Below are positions 8,912 through 17,965 of a DNA stretch of 64,000 nt, in pieces. This DNA comes from JADJNW01 sp964526645 (GTDB taxonomy: Bacteria; Bacteroidota; Bacteroidia; Chitinophagales; Saprospiraceae). The translations under genes and the position numbers were made by a program. The notes under the pieces are model-generated. The model was not told the origin of the DNA. It saw only the letters and a program-made list of their open reading frames with translations, and ran no database searches. The number at the start of each line of letters is the position of its first letter. Position 1 is the first letter of the stretch. Where the stretch lies: the NCBI GenBank assembly GCA_964526645.1, contig CAZGJN010000005.1:115220-179219 (forward strand), written 5' to 3'.

Positions 8912-11335
8912 ATGAAACAAATCCTAAGAGGAGCATTGATTGGCTTTTTGTTTGCTTTGTATTGCTTGAGCCTTTCGGCGCAAAGTGTTTATTTTTTCAG
9001 AGATAGCGACAAACCTAACTACTACGATTCCGGCTTGGCATTCAAGACAGCTCCAAGTTTTATTGAACAAGTAGGACCTTCTGGGGATAAAATTCCGACG
9101 GAGAGCAACATTGTTTTGGAAGGTAGCAATAGCTTAAAAATCAAATGGAATTCCAAGCCAAGCGGAAACTGGGATGCCTTAGTCATCGCGCCGGGGTTTC
9201 CATTTCAAAACATTACTCAAACAGATACCCTTGCATTCTGGGTGTATTCTCCCACGGGACTTTCCAAAGATTTGCTCCCCAACATCTACATGGAGGGCGC
9301 TCCGGGCGCAACAAAGTCTAAAAAGTATGCGCTTTCCGATTATACAGCGGATATTCCGGCGCAAAGCTGGTTGCAAATAAAAATTCCGCTGCGTATATTT
9401 TTTAATGACCCCAACCAAACAAATATTAATTTTTCTCAAATAAAGGCTATTATTTTTGGACAACGCATCGCCGATGGGGAAGATCATACCTTATACATTG
9501 ACGAAGTACGCACTTATCGAAGTTCGGCTGTAATTCCTTCTCCTCCCACTGATTTAAGGGCATTTGGCTACGATAGCCACGCGGAACTGCGCTGGAAGAA
9601 CCCCAACCCCACGGGATTGGCAGGTTATCGCATTTATCGCGCTATCCATAACGACACTTACGAACTGGTACGCATGGTGGGGGCTACAGATACGCTGTTT
9701 ATTGATTTTGTCCGCTCTTTTGGTACTAATCTAAATTTGAAATACAAAGTAGTCAGTGTGAATTCAAGCGGTGTAGAATCTACGGAAGCGGCGAGTGCCG
9801 AAGCGAGTACCCGCGACTTTAGCGATGAGGAGTTGTTGGATATGGTGCAAGCATATACGTTTCGTTACTTTTGGAATTTTGGGCATCCTGTTTCAGGTTT
9901 ATCTCGTGAGCGCAACACTTCTGGCGATTTGGTCACCATGGGCGGTTCCGGTTTTGGCGTTATGGCTATTTTGGTAGGAATAGAAAGAGGATTTATTACC
10001 CGCCAACAAGGTTTGGAACGACTCTCCAAAATTGTCAATTTTTTATACAATGCGCCTCGTTTTCACGGTGCCTTTCCGCACTGGATGCATGGCAGCACAG
10101 GGCAGGTGATCCCTTTTAGTACACAGGATAATGGCGGTGACATTGTGGAAACAGCTTTTTTATTTGAAGGCTTACTGACCGTTCGGGAATATTTTGAAGG
10201 AAACTCGGCTGATGAAGTCGCTTTGCGCGAAAAGATAACGGAACTGTGGGAAGCAATCGAATGGAACTGGTATCGCAAGCAAAACCAAAATGTGATCTTT
10301 TGGCACTGGTCGCCCACTGTTAATTTTGCCATCAATCACCAGGTACGCGGCTTTAATGAAGCCCAAATGGTTTATCTGCTTGCTGTTTCTTCTCCCAACA
10401 ACAACGCTGTACCAGCTTCTTTGTACAAACAAGGCTGGGCGGGTAGTGGCTACATCAATGGCGCGACGTATTACGGCTACAAGCTCGACGTGGGGGGCGG
10501 ACGCGGCGGACCGCTTTTCTTTTCGCATTACTCCTACATTGGTTTTGACCCACGCTACCTCAGGGATGATTTCACAAATTATTTTATTCGAAACCGCAAT
10601 CATACGCTTATCAATCGGGCATATTGTATAGACAATCCCAAGAACTATGCGGGCTACAGTGAAAATTGTTGGGGGCTGACCGCCAGCGATGATCCATTGG
10701 TGGGATACCTCGCCCACGAGCCGACTGCCAGCAACGATAATGGCACCATCGCGCCTACGGCAGCGTTATCGTCTATGCCTTATACCCCTGAAGAGTCCAT
10801 GGCTGCTTTGAAGCACTTTTATAGAAACCTCGGTGCAAGACTCTGGGGACCCATGGGTTTTTATGATGCCTTCAATGAATCCCAAAACTGGTTTGCAAAC
10901 TCTTACCTGGCGATTGATCAAGGTCCCATCATTTGTATGATTGAAAATTATCGTACCCAATTGTTGTGGCACCACTTTATGGCAAATGCCGAAATACAAG
11001 CAGGCTTGACCAAAATAGGCTTCACGCCAGATTCGACGCTTGTTTCGACACAAGAAATTCCGCTAAGCGAGATACTGGAATTAAACATATTTCCCAACCC
11101 TGCAATGGACAGAACAACAATAGAAATTCAGCAACTACAGGCTGCTACCGTAACTCTTGAATGTTATAACGCACAGGGCACGCTGCAACGAACACTACTG
11201 GATAGGCAACTACTACCTACGGGCATTCACCAGGTGAATCTCTACACAATGGATTTGGCGAAAGGGCTTTACTTCTTGCGTATCAAAACGAATGAAGGGC
11301 AACTAACAAAGAAACTGATGATTTTAAAACATTAA
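8912..11335 (+). CDS. Glucoamylase-family (PF10091, GH144-like) glycoside hydrolase, T9SS-secreted
   Basis: Probable extracellular endo-beta-1,2-glucanase. The 807 residues hold a signal peptide (to about 24), a beta-rich CBM-like domain (about 25-205), an FnIII domain (about 208-300, IPSPPTDLRAFGYDSHAELR...), an alpha/alpha-barrel glycoamylase domain (about 304-705) and a type A T9SS sorting domain (about 720-807, with NIFPNPAMDRTTIEI and KGLYFLRI). The catalytic domain shows the family signatures FRYFWNFGHP, GSGFGVMAILVGIERGFI, RGFNEAQMVYLLA and AIDQGPIICMIENYR. GH144 was founded on a Chitinophaga pinensis beta-1,2-glucanase, and the neighbourhood (GH3, SusCD, second GH144) fits that substrate. 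Activity on another beta-glucan is possible. It is exported through the outer membrane and either anchored or released. It is 35 nt upstream of the next gene and probably co-transcribed with it. Confidence 0.85.
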   Translation: MKQILRGALIGFLFALYCLSLSAQSVYFFRDSDKPNYYDSGLAFKTAPSFIEQVGPSGDKIPTESNIVLEGSNSLKIKWNSKPSGNWDALVIAPGFPFQNITQTDTLAFWVYSPTGLSKDLLPNIYMEGAPGATKSKKYALSDYTADIPAQSWLQIKIPLRIFFNDPNQTNINFSQIKAIIFGQRIADGEDHTLYIDEVRTYRSSAVIPSPPTDLRAFGYDSHAELRWKNPNPTGLAGYRIYRAIHNDTYELVRMVGATDTLFIDFVRSFGTNLNLKYKVVSVNSSGVESTEAASAEASTRDFSDEELLDMVQAYTFRYFWNFGHPVSGLSRERNTSGDLVTMGGSGFGVMAILVGIERGFITRQQGLERLSKIVNFLYNAPRFHGAFPHWMHGSTGQVIPFSTQDNGGDIVETAFLFEGLLTVREYFEGNSADEVALREKITELWEAIEWNWYRKQNQNVIFWHWSPTVNFAINHQVRGFNEAQMVYLLAVSSPNNNAVPASLYKQGWAGSGYINGATYYGYKLDVGGGRGGPLFFSHYSYIGFDPRYLRDDFTNYFIRNRNHTLINRAYCIDNPKNYAGYSENCWGLTASDDPLVGYLAHEPTASNDNGTIAPTAALSSMPYTPEESMAALKHFYRNLGARLWGPMGFYDAFNESQNWFANSYLAIDQGPIICMIENYRTQLLWHHFMANAEIQAGLTKIGFTPDSTLVSTQEIPLSEILELNIFPNPAMDRTTIEIQQLQAATVTLECYNAQGTLQRTLLDRQLLPTGIHQVNLYTMDLAKGLYFLRIKTNEGQLTKKLMILKH

Positions 11336-11370
11336 ACTAACTTTTCCATCATTGCAAAAATCTTATACTC

Positions 11371-14106
11371 ATGAGACGTTTTCTACTTATACTATTGTGG
11401 TTCGTCGCAATTATCGCGACCGGAAATAGCCAAGTTGTTTTGGAAGACTTTGAGGGGGGGCCAAAACTTAACTGGCAACCTTTTGGCGATGGCACTTTCA
11501 ATGGCGCTGTTGCCAATCCACCGGATTCTGATCCGCTGGGCATCAACCCAAGTGCGCAATGCGGTTCTTACACCAAATCGGGTGAACACGAATTCAGCTT
11601 GTTTATTACCATACTTGATCAGCCCCTGGATTTATCTGTCAACAACAAATTTAAAATCCAGATCAATGCGCCAGTGGCGACTTCTTTTATTTTCAAATTG
11701 GAAAATACCAACAATACGAAATCGAAAGAATTTCGGCAAAACATTGCAGTTACTAATGCATGGATCGAATACACCTTCGATTTCAGTTCGCTGCAAGATG
11801 TAACGGATGTCAATAAAATTATTATCTTTTTCGATCCGGGCGTAAAAACCAGTACCGACACCTACCTTTTTGACAATATCGTGGCGCTACCAGAAGACGA
11901 ATGCTCCGGCGTAGCCGTCAATCCTGAAATCGTGGATGATTTTGAATGCCAGCGCAATGCGACTTATGGCAACCCTGGTTTTAGGGACATAAAGCCGGTA
12001 GATAATCCCGATCCTTCCGGCATCAACACCAGCGCCAAAGTGGGTGAATACACAGACGGACCAGGCCCTTTCCATGCCATGGTAATCAATTATGATAATC
12101 CGATTGACCTTACAGAACGTAACAACGTGAGAATCAAAGTGTGGGCACCCAAAACGGGTACATTGCTGGTGAAGCTTGAAGGAGGTGGGTCTCCGCCAAC
12201 CGAAGTAGGCGTTCAAGTGACCCAACTCAATCAATGGGTAGAATATACGGTTGATTTTAGTAACCAAGCAGGTGCGAGCCACCGAAGTTTGGTCTTTTTC
12301 TTCAATTTCGGTGTGGACGAAGCAGCCGGAACCATCTATTATATTGACGATATTCAACTCATCCCGAAGCCAGTGCCAGCTCCATTGGAAGATTTTGAGC
12401 CACAAAAATTGACCTGGGAATCCTTGCAAGGTAATCCTGCTGTGTTTGGTACTTTCAACGGTGCTATCGCCAACCCCGACAAGAGTGGTATCAATACCAG
12501 TGACAACGTCGGTTCTTACACCAAAGGAAGTTCCGCAGCAGGCGGTTTGGAAGCATTTATTGGTGCGATTGATTTATCAGCGTTCCCGCAGCTTGATTTG
12601 CAGGTTTGGGCACCGGCAGGGGCCACGAGCTTCACAATGCAATTATCCAGCCCACTTCAGGGTTTAAAAGCGGTGACTCGCGATATCACAGAAACACAAA
12701 CCTGGACACAACTTTCCTTCAATTTTGAAGAATTTAAAACGATTACTGACTTCGAAGCAGTGCGCCTCATCTTTGATGAAAATCTGGCTTCTAATGCTAC
12801 CTGGTATTTTGACAACCTCCGTCAGGGTGGCGCTACTGTAGATCCTTGCGAAGGCACAGTAGTCAATCCTTTGTTTGTAGATGATTTTGATTGCCAAAGA
12901 AATGTAGAAACAACTACCAGTTCATTGAAAGTTATTCCGAACCCAGGACCAGCCGGCATCAATCCAGATCCATTGGATAAAGTAGGTGAATATACAGACC
13001 CCATTGGACAGCCTTTTGCCGCATTGGTGTATAACTATGGCGCTGCCGGTATTGATCTTACCACCTTCAATCAGTTGCATGTAAAAATTTGGTCGCCAAA
13101 AGCGGTGCCAATCGGTTTCAAACTCGAAGGAGGCTCTTCTCCTGCCGTTGAAATTGTACAAAATGTGACTACTACTAGCCAATGGGTCGAATATGTAGTA
13201 GATTTCAGCGCTCAGGCTGCCGCCAACCACCAACGCCTAGTATTTTTCTTCAACTTTGGTGTAAACAATCCTGATGCAGATGTATATTATATTGATGATA
13301 TCGAATGGAGAAGACTGCCATTTAAGGGTTGTGTAGCCGATTTTGAAACAGAACTGACTTCTTTGACTAATTGGAGGTATTTCGCGAATGGCTCATTTGA
13401 CAATGATCCAATCGAGATCATTAACAACCCTGATAAAAGCGGCGTGAATACCAGCAACAAAGTGGCTGTATTCAAAGAGGCAACTAATGGTTTACCTTTT
13501 GCCGGTGCTTTCTCTGATCCTTCTGCTCCACTCGAATTGGGCGCCAGCCGTACCGTGCGCATGAAAGTTTGGGCAACCAACGCCAATTCTTTTGTCATGA
13601 AAATGGAAGGCGCTGTGGGTACGGCTTTAAATTCCGGCGACGTCCGTGCCGAATACACTACACCAGGCGTTTGGCAGGAACTGACCTGGGATTTCTCCAA
13701 AACACAAGGAGGTGCCGACATCGCTGTTGGATCACAGTATCGCCGGATCACCTTGATCCCTGACATTGACAACATTCCTACCGAAACAAAATTGTATTAC
13801 TTCGACGACATCACAGTTGGTGAAGGTTCTTGTGGCGGTCCATCCAGTATTTTTGATCCTGTAAAAATAGATGCGCTGACAGTAGTGCCCAACCCCGCTA
13901 TTGACCAACTGACGGTACAAGGTGCTGAAAAAGTACGCTTGTTTACTGTATTCAATGCCGTAGGGCAAAAAATGGGCTATATCCAAACAAATGGTGTATC
14001 CAATGTGAATATTTCGGTTGCTTACTTGAACAAGGGCATTTACACCCTGGCTGGCTATGATGAAAACGGCGTTTTGATTGCAAATGCAAGATTTGTAAAG
14101 CAATAA
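11371..14106 (+). CDS. Five-repeat carbohydrate-binding-like surface protein with T9SS type A sorting domain
   Basis: The 911 residues have a signal peptide (to about 21) and then five jelly-roll-like modules starting near 23, 187, 338, 502 and 655, each opening with a (V/L)xDFE or DDFxC motif. Modules 1, 3 and 5 share GxFN plus GxNTS and (G/A)S(Y/F)TK-type stretches. Modules 2 and 4 share DDFxCQRN, VGEYTD, VEY(T/V)VDFS and LVFFFNFGV. The order is thus A-B-A-B-A', which suggests duplication of an A-B pair. The C-terminal 75 residues (VVPNPAIDQLTVQG..., NKGIYTLAGYDENG) form a T9SS sorting domain. No catalytic motif is visible. Between two GH144-like genes and next to SusCD, it is best read as a cell-surface glycan-binding protein. 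The binding specificity is inferred. Confidence 0.75.
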   Translation: MRRFLLILLWFVAIIATGNSQVVLEDFEGGPKLNWQPFGDGTFNGAVANPPDSDPLGINPSAQCGSYTKSGEHEFSLFITILDQPLDLSVNNKFKIQINAPVATSFIFKLENTNNTKSKEFRQNIAVTNAWIEYTFDFSSLQDVTDVNKIIIFFDPGVKTSTDTYLFDNIVALPEDECSGVAVNPEIVDDFECQRNATYGNPGFRDIKPVDNPDPSGINTSAKVGEYTDGPGPFHAMVINYDNPIDLTERNNVRIKVWAPKTGTLLVKLEGGGSPPTEVGVQVTQLNQWVEYTVDFSNQAGASHRSLVFFFNFGVDEAAGTIYYIDDIQLIPKPVPAPLEDFEPQKLTWESLQGNPAVFGTFNGAIANPDKSGINTSDNVGSYTKGSSAAGGLEAFIGAIDLSAFPQLDLQVWAPAGATSFTMQLSSPLQGLKAVTRDITETQTWTQLSFNFEEFKTITDFEAVRLIFDENLASNATWYFDNLRQGGATVDPCEGTVVNPLFVDDFDCQRNVETTTSSLKVIPNPGPAGINPDPLDKVGEYTDPIGQPFAALVYNYGAAGIDLTTFNQLHVKIWSPKAVPIGFKLEGGSSPAVEIVQNVTTTSQWVEYVVDFSAQAAANHQRLVFFFNFGVNNPDADVYYIDDIEWRRLPFKGCVADFETELTSLTNWRYFANGSFDNDPIEIINNPDKSGVNTSNKVAVFKEATNGLPFAGAFSDPSAPLELGASRTVRMKVWATNANSFVMKMEGAVGTALNSGDVRAEYTTPGVWQELTWDFSKTQGGADIAVGSQYRRITLIPDIDNIPTETKLYYFDDITVGEGSCGGPSSIFDPVKIDALTVVPNPAIDQLTVQGAEKVRLFTVFNAVGQKMGYIQTNGVSNVNISVAYLNKGIYTLAGYDENGVLIANARFVKQ

Positions 14107-14132
14107 TGCGGCCTGAATAACACTGTACCAAT

Positions 14133-14170
14133 ACCGCTGAGGCGCTGTAAAGCATCTCAGCGGTTATTTT
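14133..14170 (+). terminator. Intra-operon hairpin / terminator
   Basis: 9-bp stem ACCGCTGAG / CTCAGCGGT with an inner GCT/AGC pair, followed by TATTTT. It lies between the five-repeat protein and the next GH144-like gene, so it may set unequal expression within the operon. Confidence 0.6.
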
Positions 14171-14192
14171 CACATCAGAAACTGCAATTATT

Positions 14193-15572
14193 ATGAAACT
14201 TAAAGCCTTGCTGTTGCTCCTGTGGAGTACAGTGCTCCTTAATTGTAGTAATAACACTGCTCCTTCCGAAACGCAGATACCGCTTCAATCCCTTCATCTT
14301 GATGATTTACAGCGCCGGACATTTAATTATTTCTGGGAAACCGTAGATACCTTTCCTTACCAGGTGCTCGACCGCTATCCTACCCTCAATTTTTCCAGCA
14401 TTGCTGCTACCGGTTTTGGCTTGACAAGCTATATCGTTGGGGCAGAACGAGGTTTTATCACGCGCAAGCAAGCAGCCGACCGTGTATTGAAAACATTGCA
14501 GGTTCTGCGAGATTTGCCACAAGGCCCCGACTCCACTGGCGTGAGTGGCTACAAAGGTTTTTTTTATCATTTTTTGACATTGGACAAAGCCTTGCGCTTT
14601 CAAAAAGTAGAGCTTTCTACCATTGACACGGGCTTGCTAATGGCAGGTGTACTGAGTGTAATGAGCTATTTTGATGGCAGTAACGAAACAGAGCAACAAA
14701 TCCGCGACATCGCCGATTTTCTCTTCAGAAGAGTTGAATGGGATTGGGCGATGAACGACAAAGGTACGATGAGCATGGGCTACCACCCGGAGCGTGGCTT
14801 TCTCGATGCTTCCTGGCGCGGTTACAATGAAGCAATGATTTTGCTCATCATGGCAATTGGCTCGCCCACGCACCCTATTGCGCCTGAAAGCTGGAAACAA
14901 TGGACTTCCACGTACCAATGGGGCGAATATTATCGGCAAAAACACGTCAATTTCGGGCCGCTTTTCGGGCATCAATATTCACATATGTATATTGATTTCC
15001 GAGGTATTCAAGATGCTTATATGCGCCTGAAAGGCATTGATTATTTTGAAAATTCTAAACGCGCCACCTATGCCAATCGGGCTTATTGCAAAGCAAACCC
15101 TGCCGGTTACATTGGTTACAGCGATAAAGTTTGGGGCTTGACCGCTTGTGATGGCCCTGGCAACCAAGGCAAAACCAATCCGAATATCGCATTCTACGAT
15201 TACCGTGCGCGCGGCGCTTCTCAATGGCACGTGGTAGATGACGGCACCATCGCACCCACAGCGGCTGGCGGCTCGATCCCTTTTGCGCCGGAGATTTGCC
15301 TACCCGCTCTGGATGAAATGCACCGCTTATATGGCGAAAAATTATACGGTGAATACGGCTTCAAAGACGCTTTTAACCTAACGATTGAATACGAAGACGG
15401 CACAAAAGGCTGGTACGACAAGGATTACCTCGGCATTGACCAAGGACCGATCCTGATTCAGTTGGAAAACTATCGCTCAGAACTGGTTTGGGATATTATG
15501 AAAAAAAATAAATATATCATAGAGGGTTTGAAAAAAGCTGGATTTACCGGTGGTTGGCTGGATAAATTGTGA
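14193..15572 (+). CDS. Glucoamylase-family (PF10091, GH144-like) glycoside hydrolase, lipoprotein
   Basis: 459-residue second member of the same hydrolase family as 8912-11335, consisting of the catalytic domain alone. The lipobox LLNC at about 15-18 predicts a lipoprotein, so this copy is anchored in the outer membrane or periplasm. Family signatures seen: RRTFNYFWETVD, ATGFGLTSYIVGAERGFI, WRGYNEAMILLIMAIGSP, DDGTIAPTAAGGSIPFAPEI and LGIDQGPILIQLENYR. The matched pair of acid-rich segments in both copies argues that both are active. A likely division of work is that the T9SS copy cleaves polymer outside and this copy trims chains near the SusCD complex. That division is inference. It is followed 70 nt later by the GH3 gene. 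Confidence 0.85.
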   Translation: MKLKALLLLLWSTVLLNCSNNTAPSETQIPLQSLHLDDLQRRTFNYFWETVDTFPYQVLDRYPTLNFSSIAATGFGLTSYIVGAERGFITRKQAADRVLKTLQVLRDLPQGPDSTGVSGYKGFFYHFLTLDKALRFQKVELSTIDTGLLMAGVLSVMSYFDGSNETEQQIRDIADFLFRRVEWDWAMNDKGTMSMGYHPERGFLDASWRGYNEAMILLIMAIGSPTHPIAPESWKQWTSTYQWGEYYRQKHVNFGPLFGHQYSHMYIDFRGIQDAYMRLKGIDYFENSKRATYANRAYCKANPAGYIGYSDKVWGLTACDGPGNQGKTNPNIAFYDYRARGASQWHVVDDGTIAPTAAGGSIPFAPEICLPALDEMHRLYGEKLYGEYGFKDAFNLTIEYEDGTKGWYDKDYLGIDQGPILIQLENYRSELVWDIMKKNKYIIEGLKKAGFTGGWLDKL

Positions 15573-15642
15573 TTGGTTATTACTATTTCAATAACTGTTA
15601 GTCAATAATTGTTAGTTAATAACTCAACATAAACTCTTCATT

Positions 15643-17868
15643 ATGAAAATTTTATCAAAAATTTTAGTCGCAATCCTTTTGCTTTCCAATACAATCCTCT
15701 CTGCCCAAAAGATGAGCGAAGCAGAGATTGACCATAAGATAGATTCTTTGCTGGCATTGATGACCTTAGAGGAAAAAGTAGGGCAACTCACGCTTTTCAC
15801 CAGCGACTGGGATGTGACTGGCCCAACGATTCGTGCCAGTTACAAAAACGATATTCAATCCGGGCGCTGCGGCAATATTTTCAACGCGCATACCGCCAAA
15901 TACAACCGCGAACTCCAACGCATCGCGGTAGAAGAAACCCGCATGAAAATCCCCTTGCTATTTGGTTATGATGTCATTCATGGTTACAAAACAATTTTCC
16001 CGATCCCACTGGGAGAAGCGGCAAGCTGGGATTTGGCAGCTATTGAAAAAGGCTCAAGGATTGCAGCCATTGAAGCGACTGCTGCCGGTTTGCATTGGAC
16101 TTTCGCGCCGATGGTGGACATTGCACGCGACCCGCGTTGGGGGCGCATCACGGAAGGTGCAGGGGAAGACGCATATCTCGGCTCGCTGGTTGCAGCAGCC
16201 AGGGTTCGAGGCTTTCAAGGTTCGGACATTAGTGCAAACAACACGATGTTGGCCTGCGTAAAACACTACGCGGCTTACGGCGCAGCCCAGGCAGGACGCG
16301 ATTATCACACGGTGGACATGTCGGAGCGGATGTTGCGCGAGCAGTATTTGCCTCCTTATAAAGCCGCCATTGACGCAGGCGCTTACACTGTGATGACCTC
16401 TTTTAATGAATACGATGGCGTACCGGCTACCGGCAATTCTTTTCTGCTGCGGGATGTGCTGCGCAACGAATGGGGCTTCAAAGGGTTTGTTGTTACGGAT
16501 TATACTTCCATCAACGAGATGGTGCCGCACGGCATCGTTGCCAATGAAAAAGAAGCCGGAGAGCTGGCTTTGAATGCAGGTGTGGACATGGATATGCAGG
16601 GTGCAGTTTATTACAATTATTTGGAAGAGCTACTCAAAGAAAATCGTATCAATATGGCTCAGATTGACCAATCGGTGCGATACATCCTGAGAACCAAATA
16701 CTTACTCGGTCTTTTTGATGATCCATATCGCTACAGTGATGAGGCGCGTCAGCAAAGATTATTGCTGGCGCCGGAGCACCAGGAAGCCGCTCGGGATGTG
16801 GCTCGCAAATCCATCGTTTTATTAAAAAATGACAAAAACACGCTTCCGCTTTCCAAAAGTATCAAAACGCTGGCGGTGATTGGTCCTTTAGCAGACAATC
16901 AAAGCGAACTCAAGGGCGCATGGTCAGGTGCTGGTGAAGATCAACACAGCATAAGCCTGCTATCAGGTTTGAAAAACAAACTGGGTAACAGTTTAAAAAT
17001 CAACTATTTGCAAGGTTGCGATTTTGAAGGGAATGACAAATCAGGCTTTAAAGCAGCGATTGAATTGGCGAAAAAATCAGATGTGGTGATTGTTGCCGTT
17101 GGCGAACGCGCCTGGATGAGCGGCGAAGCAGCCAGCCGTACCAATATCCATTTGCCGGGCGTACAATCGGATTTGGTAAAAGAACTCGTTGCAACCGGAA
17201 AACCAGTAGTGGTAGTGTTGATGAACGGCCGCCCCTTAGCGATTCCTGAAATTGATGCAGTTGCGCCAGCTATTCTGGAAACCTGGTTTTTGGGAACACA
17301 GGCTGGCAATGCCATTGCAGATGTGCTGTTTGGCGATTACAACCCCAGCGGTAAATTGCCGGTGACCTTCCCGCGCAGCGAAGGGCAAATTCCGATTCAT
17401 TACAATATGAAAAACACGGGTCGCCCGATGGATCCCAACAACAAGTACACCAGCAAATACTTAGATTCGCCGAATTCGCCGCTGTATCCTTTCGGTCACG
17501 GCTTGAGCTACACGACTTTCAGTTATTCGGATGTAAAAGTAAACAAACCCGTTTTTACACCCCGCGAAGAACTAAAGATCAGCCTGACGGTGACCAACAC
17601 CGGCAAGCGCGATGGCGAAGAAGTGGTGCAGCTTTACGTCCGCGATTTGGTGGGCAGCGTGACCCGCCCTGTGAAAGAGTTGAAAGGTTTTCAGAAAATC
17701 ATGCTGAAAGCAGGCGAAGGCAAAGAAGTGACATTTAGGCTTACCGCGAACGACTTGCGTTTTTACGACCGACAAATGAATTTTACATACGAACCAGGCG
17801 ATTTCGAAATATTTGTTGGAACGAGTTCCGCTGATACAAAATCTGCAAAAGTAAAGTTGGTAGAATAA
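15643..17868 (+). CDS. bglX: GH3 family beta-glucosidase (BglX-type)
   Basis: Removes glucose from beta-gluco-oligosaccharides, probably in the periplasm after SusCD import. The 741 residues have a signal peptide (to about 21), an N-terminal TIM barrel, a middle alpha/beta sandwich (KSIVLLKNDKNTLPLS...) and a C-terminal FnIII-like domain (SLTVTNTGKRDGEEVVQLYV). The catalytic nucleophile is Asp286 in GFVVTDYTS, where many relatives have SDW. The conserved KHY (CVKHYAAYG) and RDPRWGRITEGAGEDAYLG patches are present. GH3 enzymes with this layout act on sophorose-type sugars in Bacteroides (BT_3567), which fits GH144 partners, but GH3 specificity cannot be read directly. Confidence 0.9.
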   Translation: MKILSKILVAILLLSNTILSAQKMSEAEIDHKIDSLLALMTLEEKVGQLTLFTSDWDVTGPTIRASYKNDIQSGRCGNIFNAHTAKYNRELQRIAVEETRMKIPLLFGYDVIHGYKTIFPIPLGEAASWDLAAIEKGSRIAAIEATAAGLHWTFAPMVDIARDPRWGRITEGAGEDAYLGSLVAAARVRGFQGSDISANNTMLACVKHYAAYGAAQAGRDYHTVDMSERMLREQYLPPYKAAIDAGAYTVMTSFNEYDGVPATGNSFLLRDVLRNEWGFKGFVVTDYTSINEMVPHGIVANEKEAGELALNAGVDMDMQGAVYYNYLEELLKENRINMAQIDQSVRYILRTKYLLGLFDDPYRYSDEARQQRLLLAPEHQEAARDVARKSIVLLKNDKNTLPLSKSIKTLAVIGPLADNQSELKGAWSGAGEDQHSISLLSGLKNKLGNSLKINYLQGCDFEGNDKSGFKAAIELAKKSDVVIVAVGERAWMSGEAASRTNIHLPGVQSDLVKELVATGKPVVVVLMNGRPLAIPEIDAVAPAILETWFLGTQAGNAIADVLFGDYNPSGKLPVTFPRSEGQIPIHYNMKNTGRPMDPNNKYTSKYLDSPNSPLYPFGHGLSYTTFSYSDVKVNKPVFTPREELKISLTVTNTGKRDGEEVVQLYVRDLVGSVTRPVKELKGFQKIMLKAGEGKEVTFRLTANDLRFYDRQMNFTYEPGDFEIFVGTSSADTKSAKVKLVE

Positions 17869-17886
17869 AATTTTTGCTACAAGCTA

Positions 17887-17924
17887 CAAGAGACAAGCAA
17901 CAAGGTTATTGAGCTTGTTTCTTG
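17887..17924 (+). other. Imperfect 12-bp hairpin upstream of susC
   Basis: CAAGAGACAAGC / GCTTGTTTCTTG, 11 of 12 paired plus one G-T, loop of 14 nt, 42 nt upstream of the susC start. The gap is rich in AAGC/ACAAG repeats. It could be a processing or attenuation site between the hydrolase genes and the transporter. Confidence 0.4.
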
Positions 17925-17965
17925 CGGCTCATGGCTTGTTTTTCACAAAATAAAAACTTAAGCTG

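Noticed and set aside
10172..10717. 181-residue open frame on the minus strand
   Set aside because: Antisense to the catalytic domain of the GH144-like enzyme; no family-like sequence.
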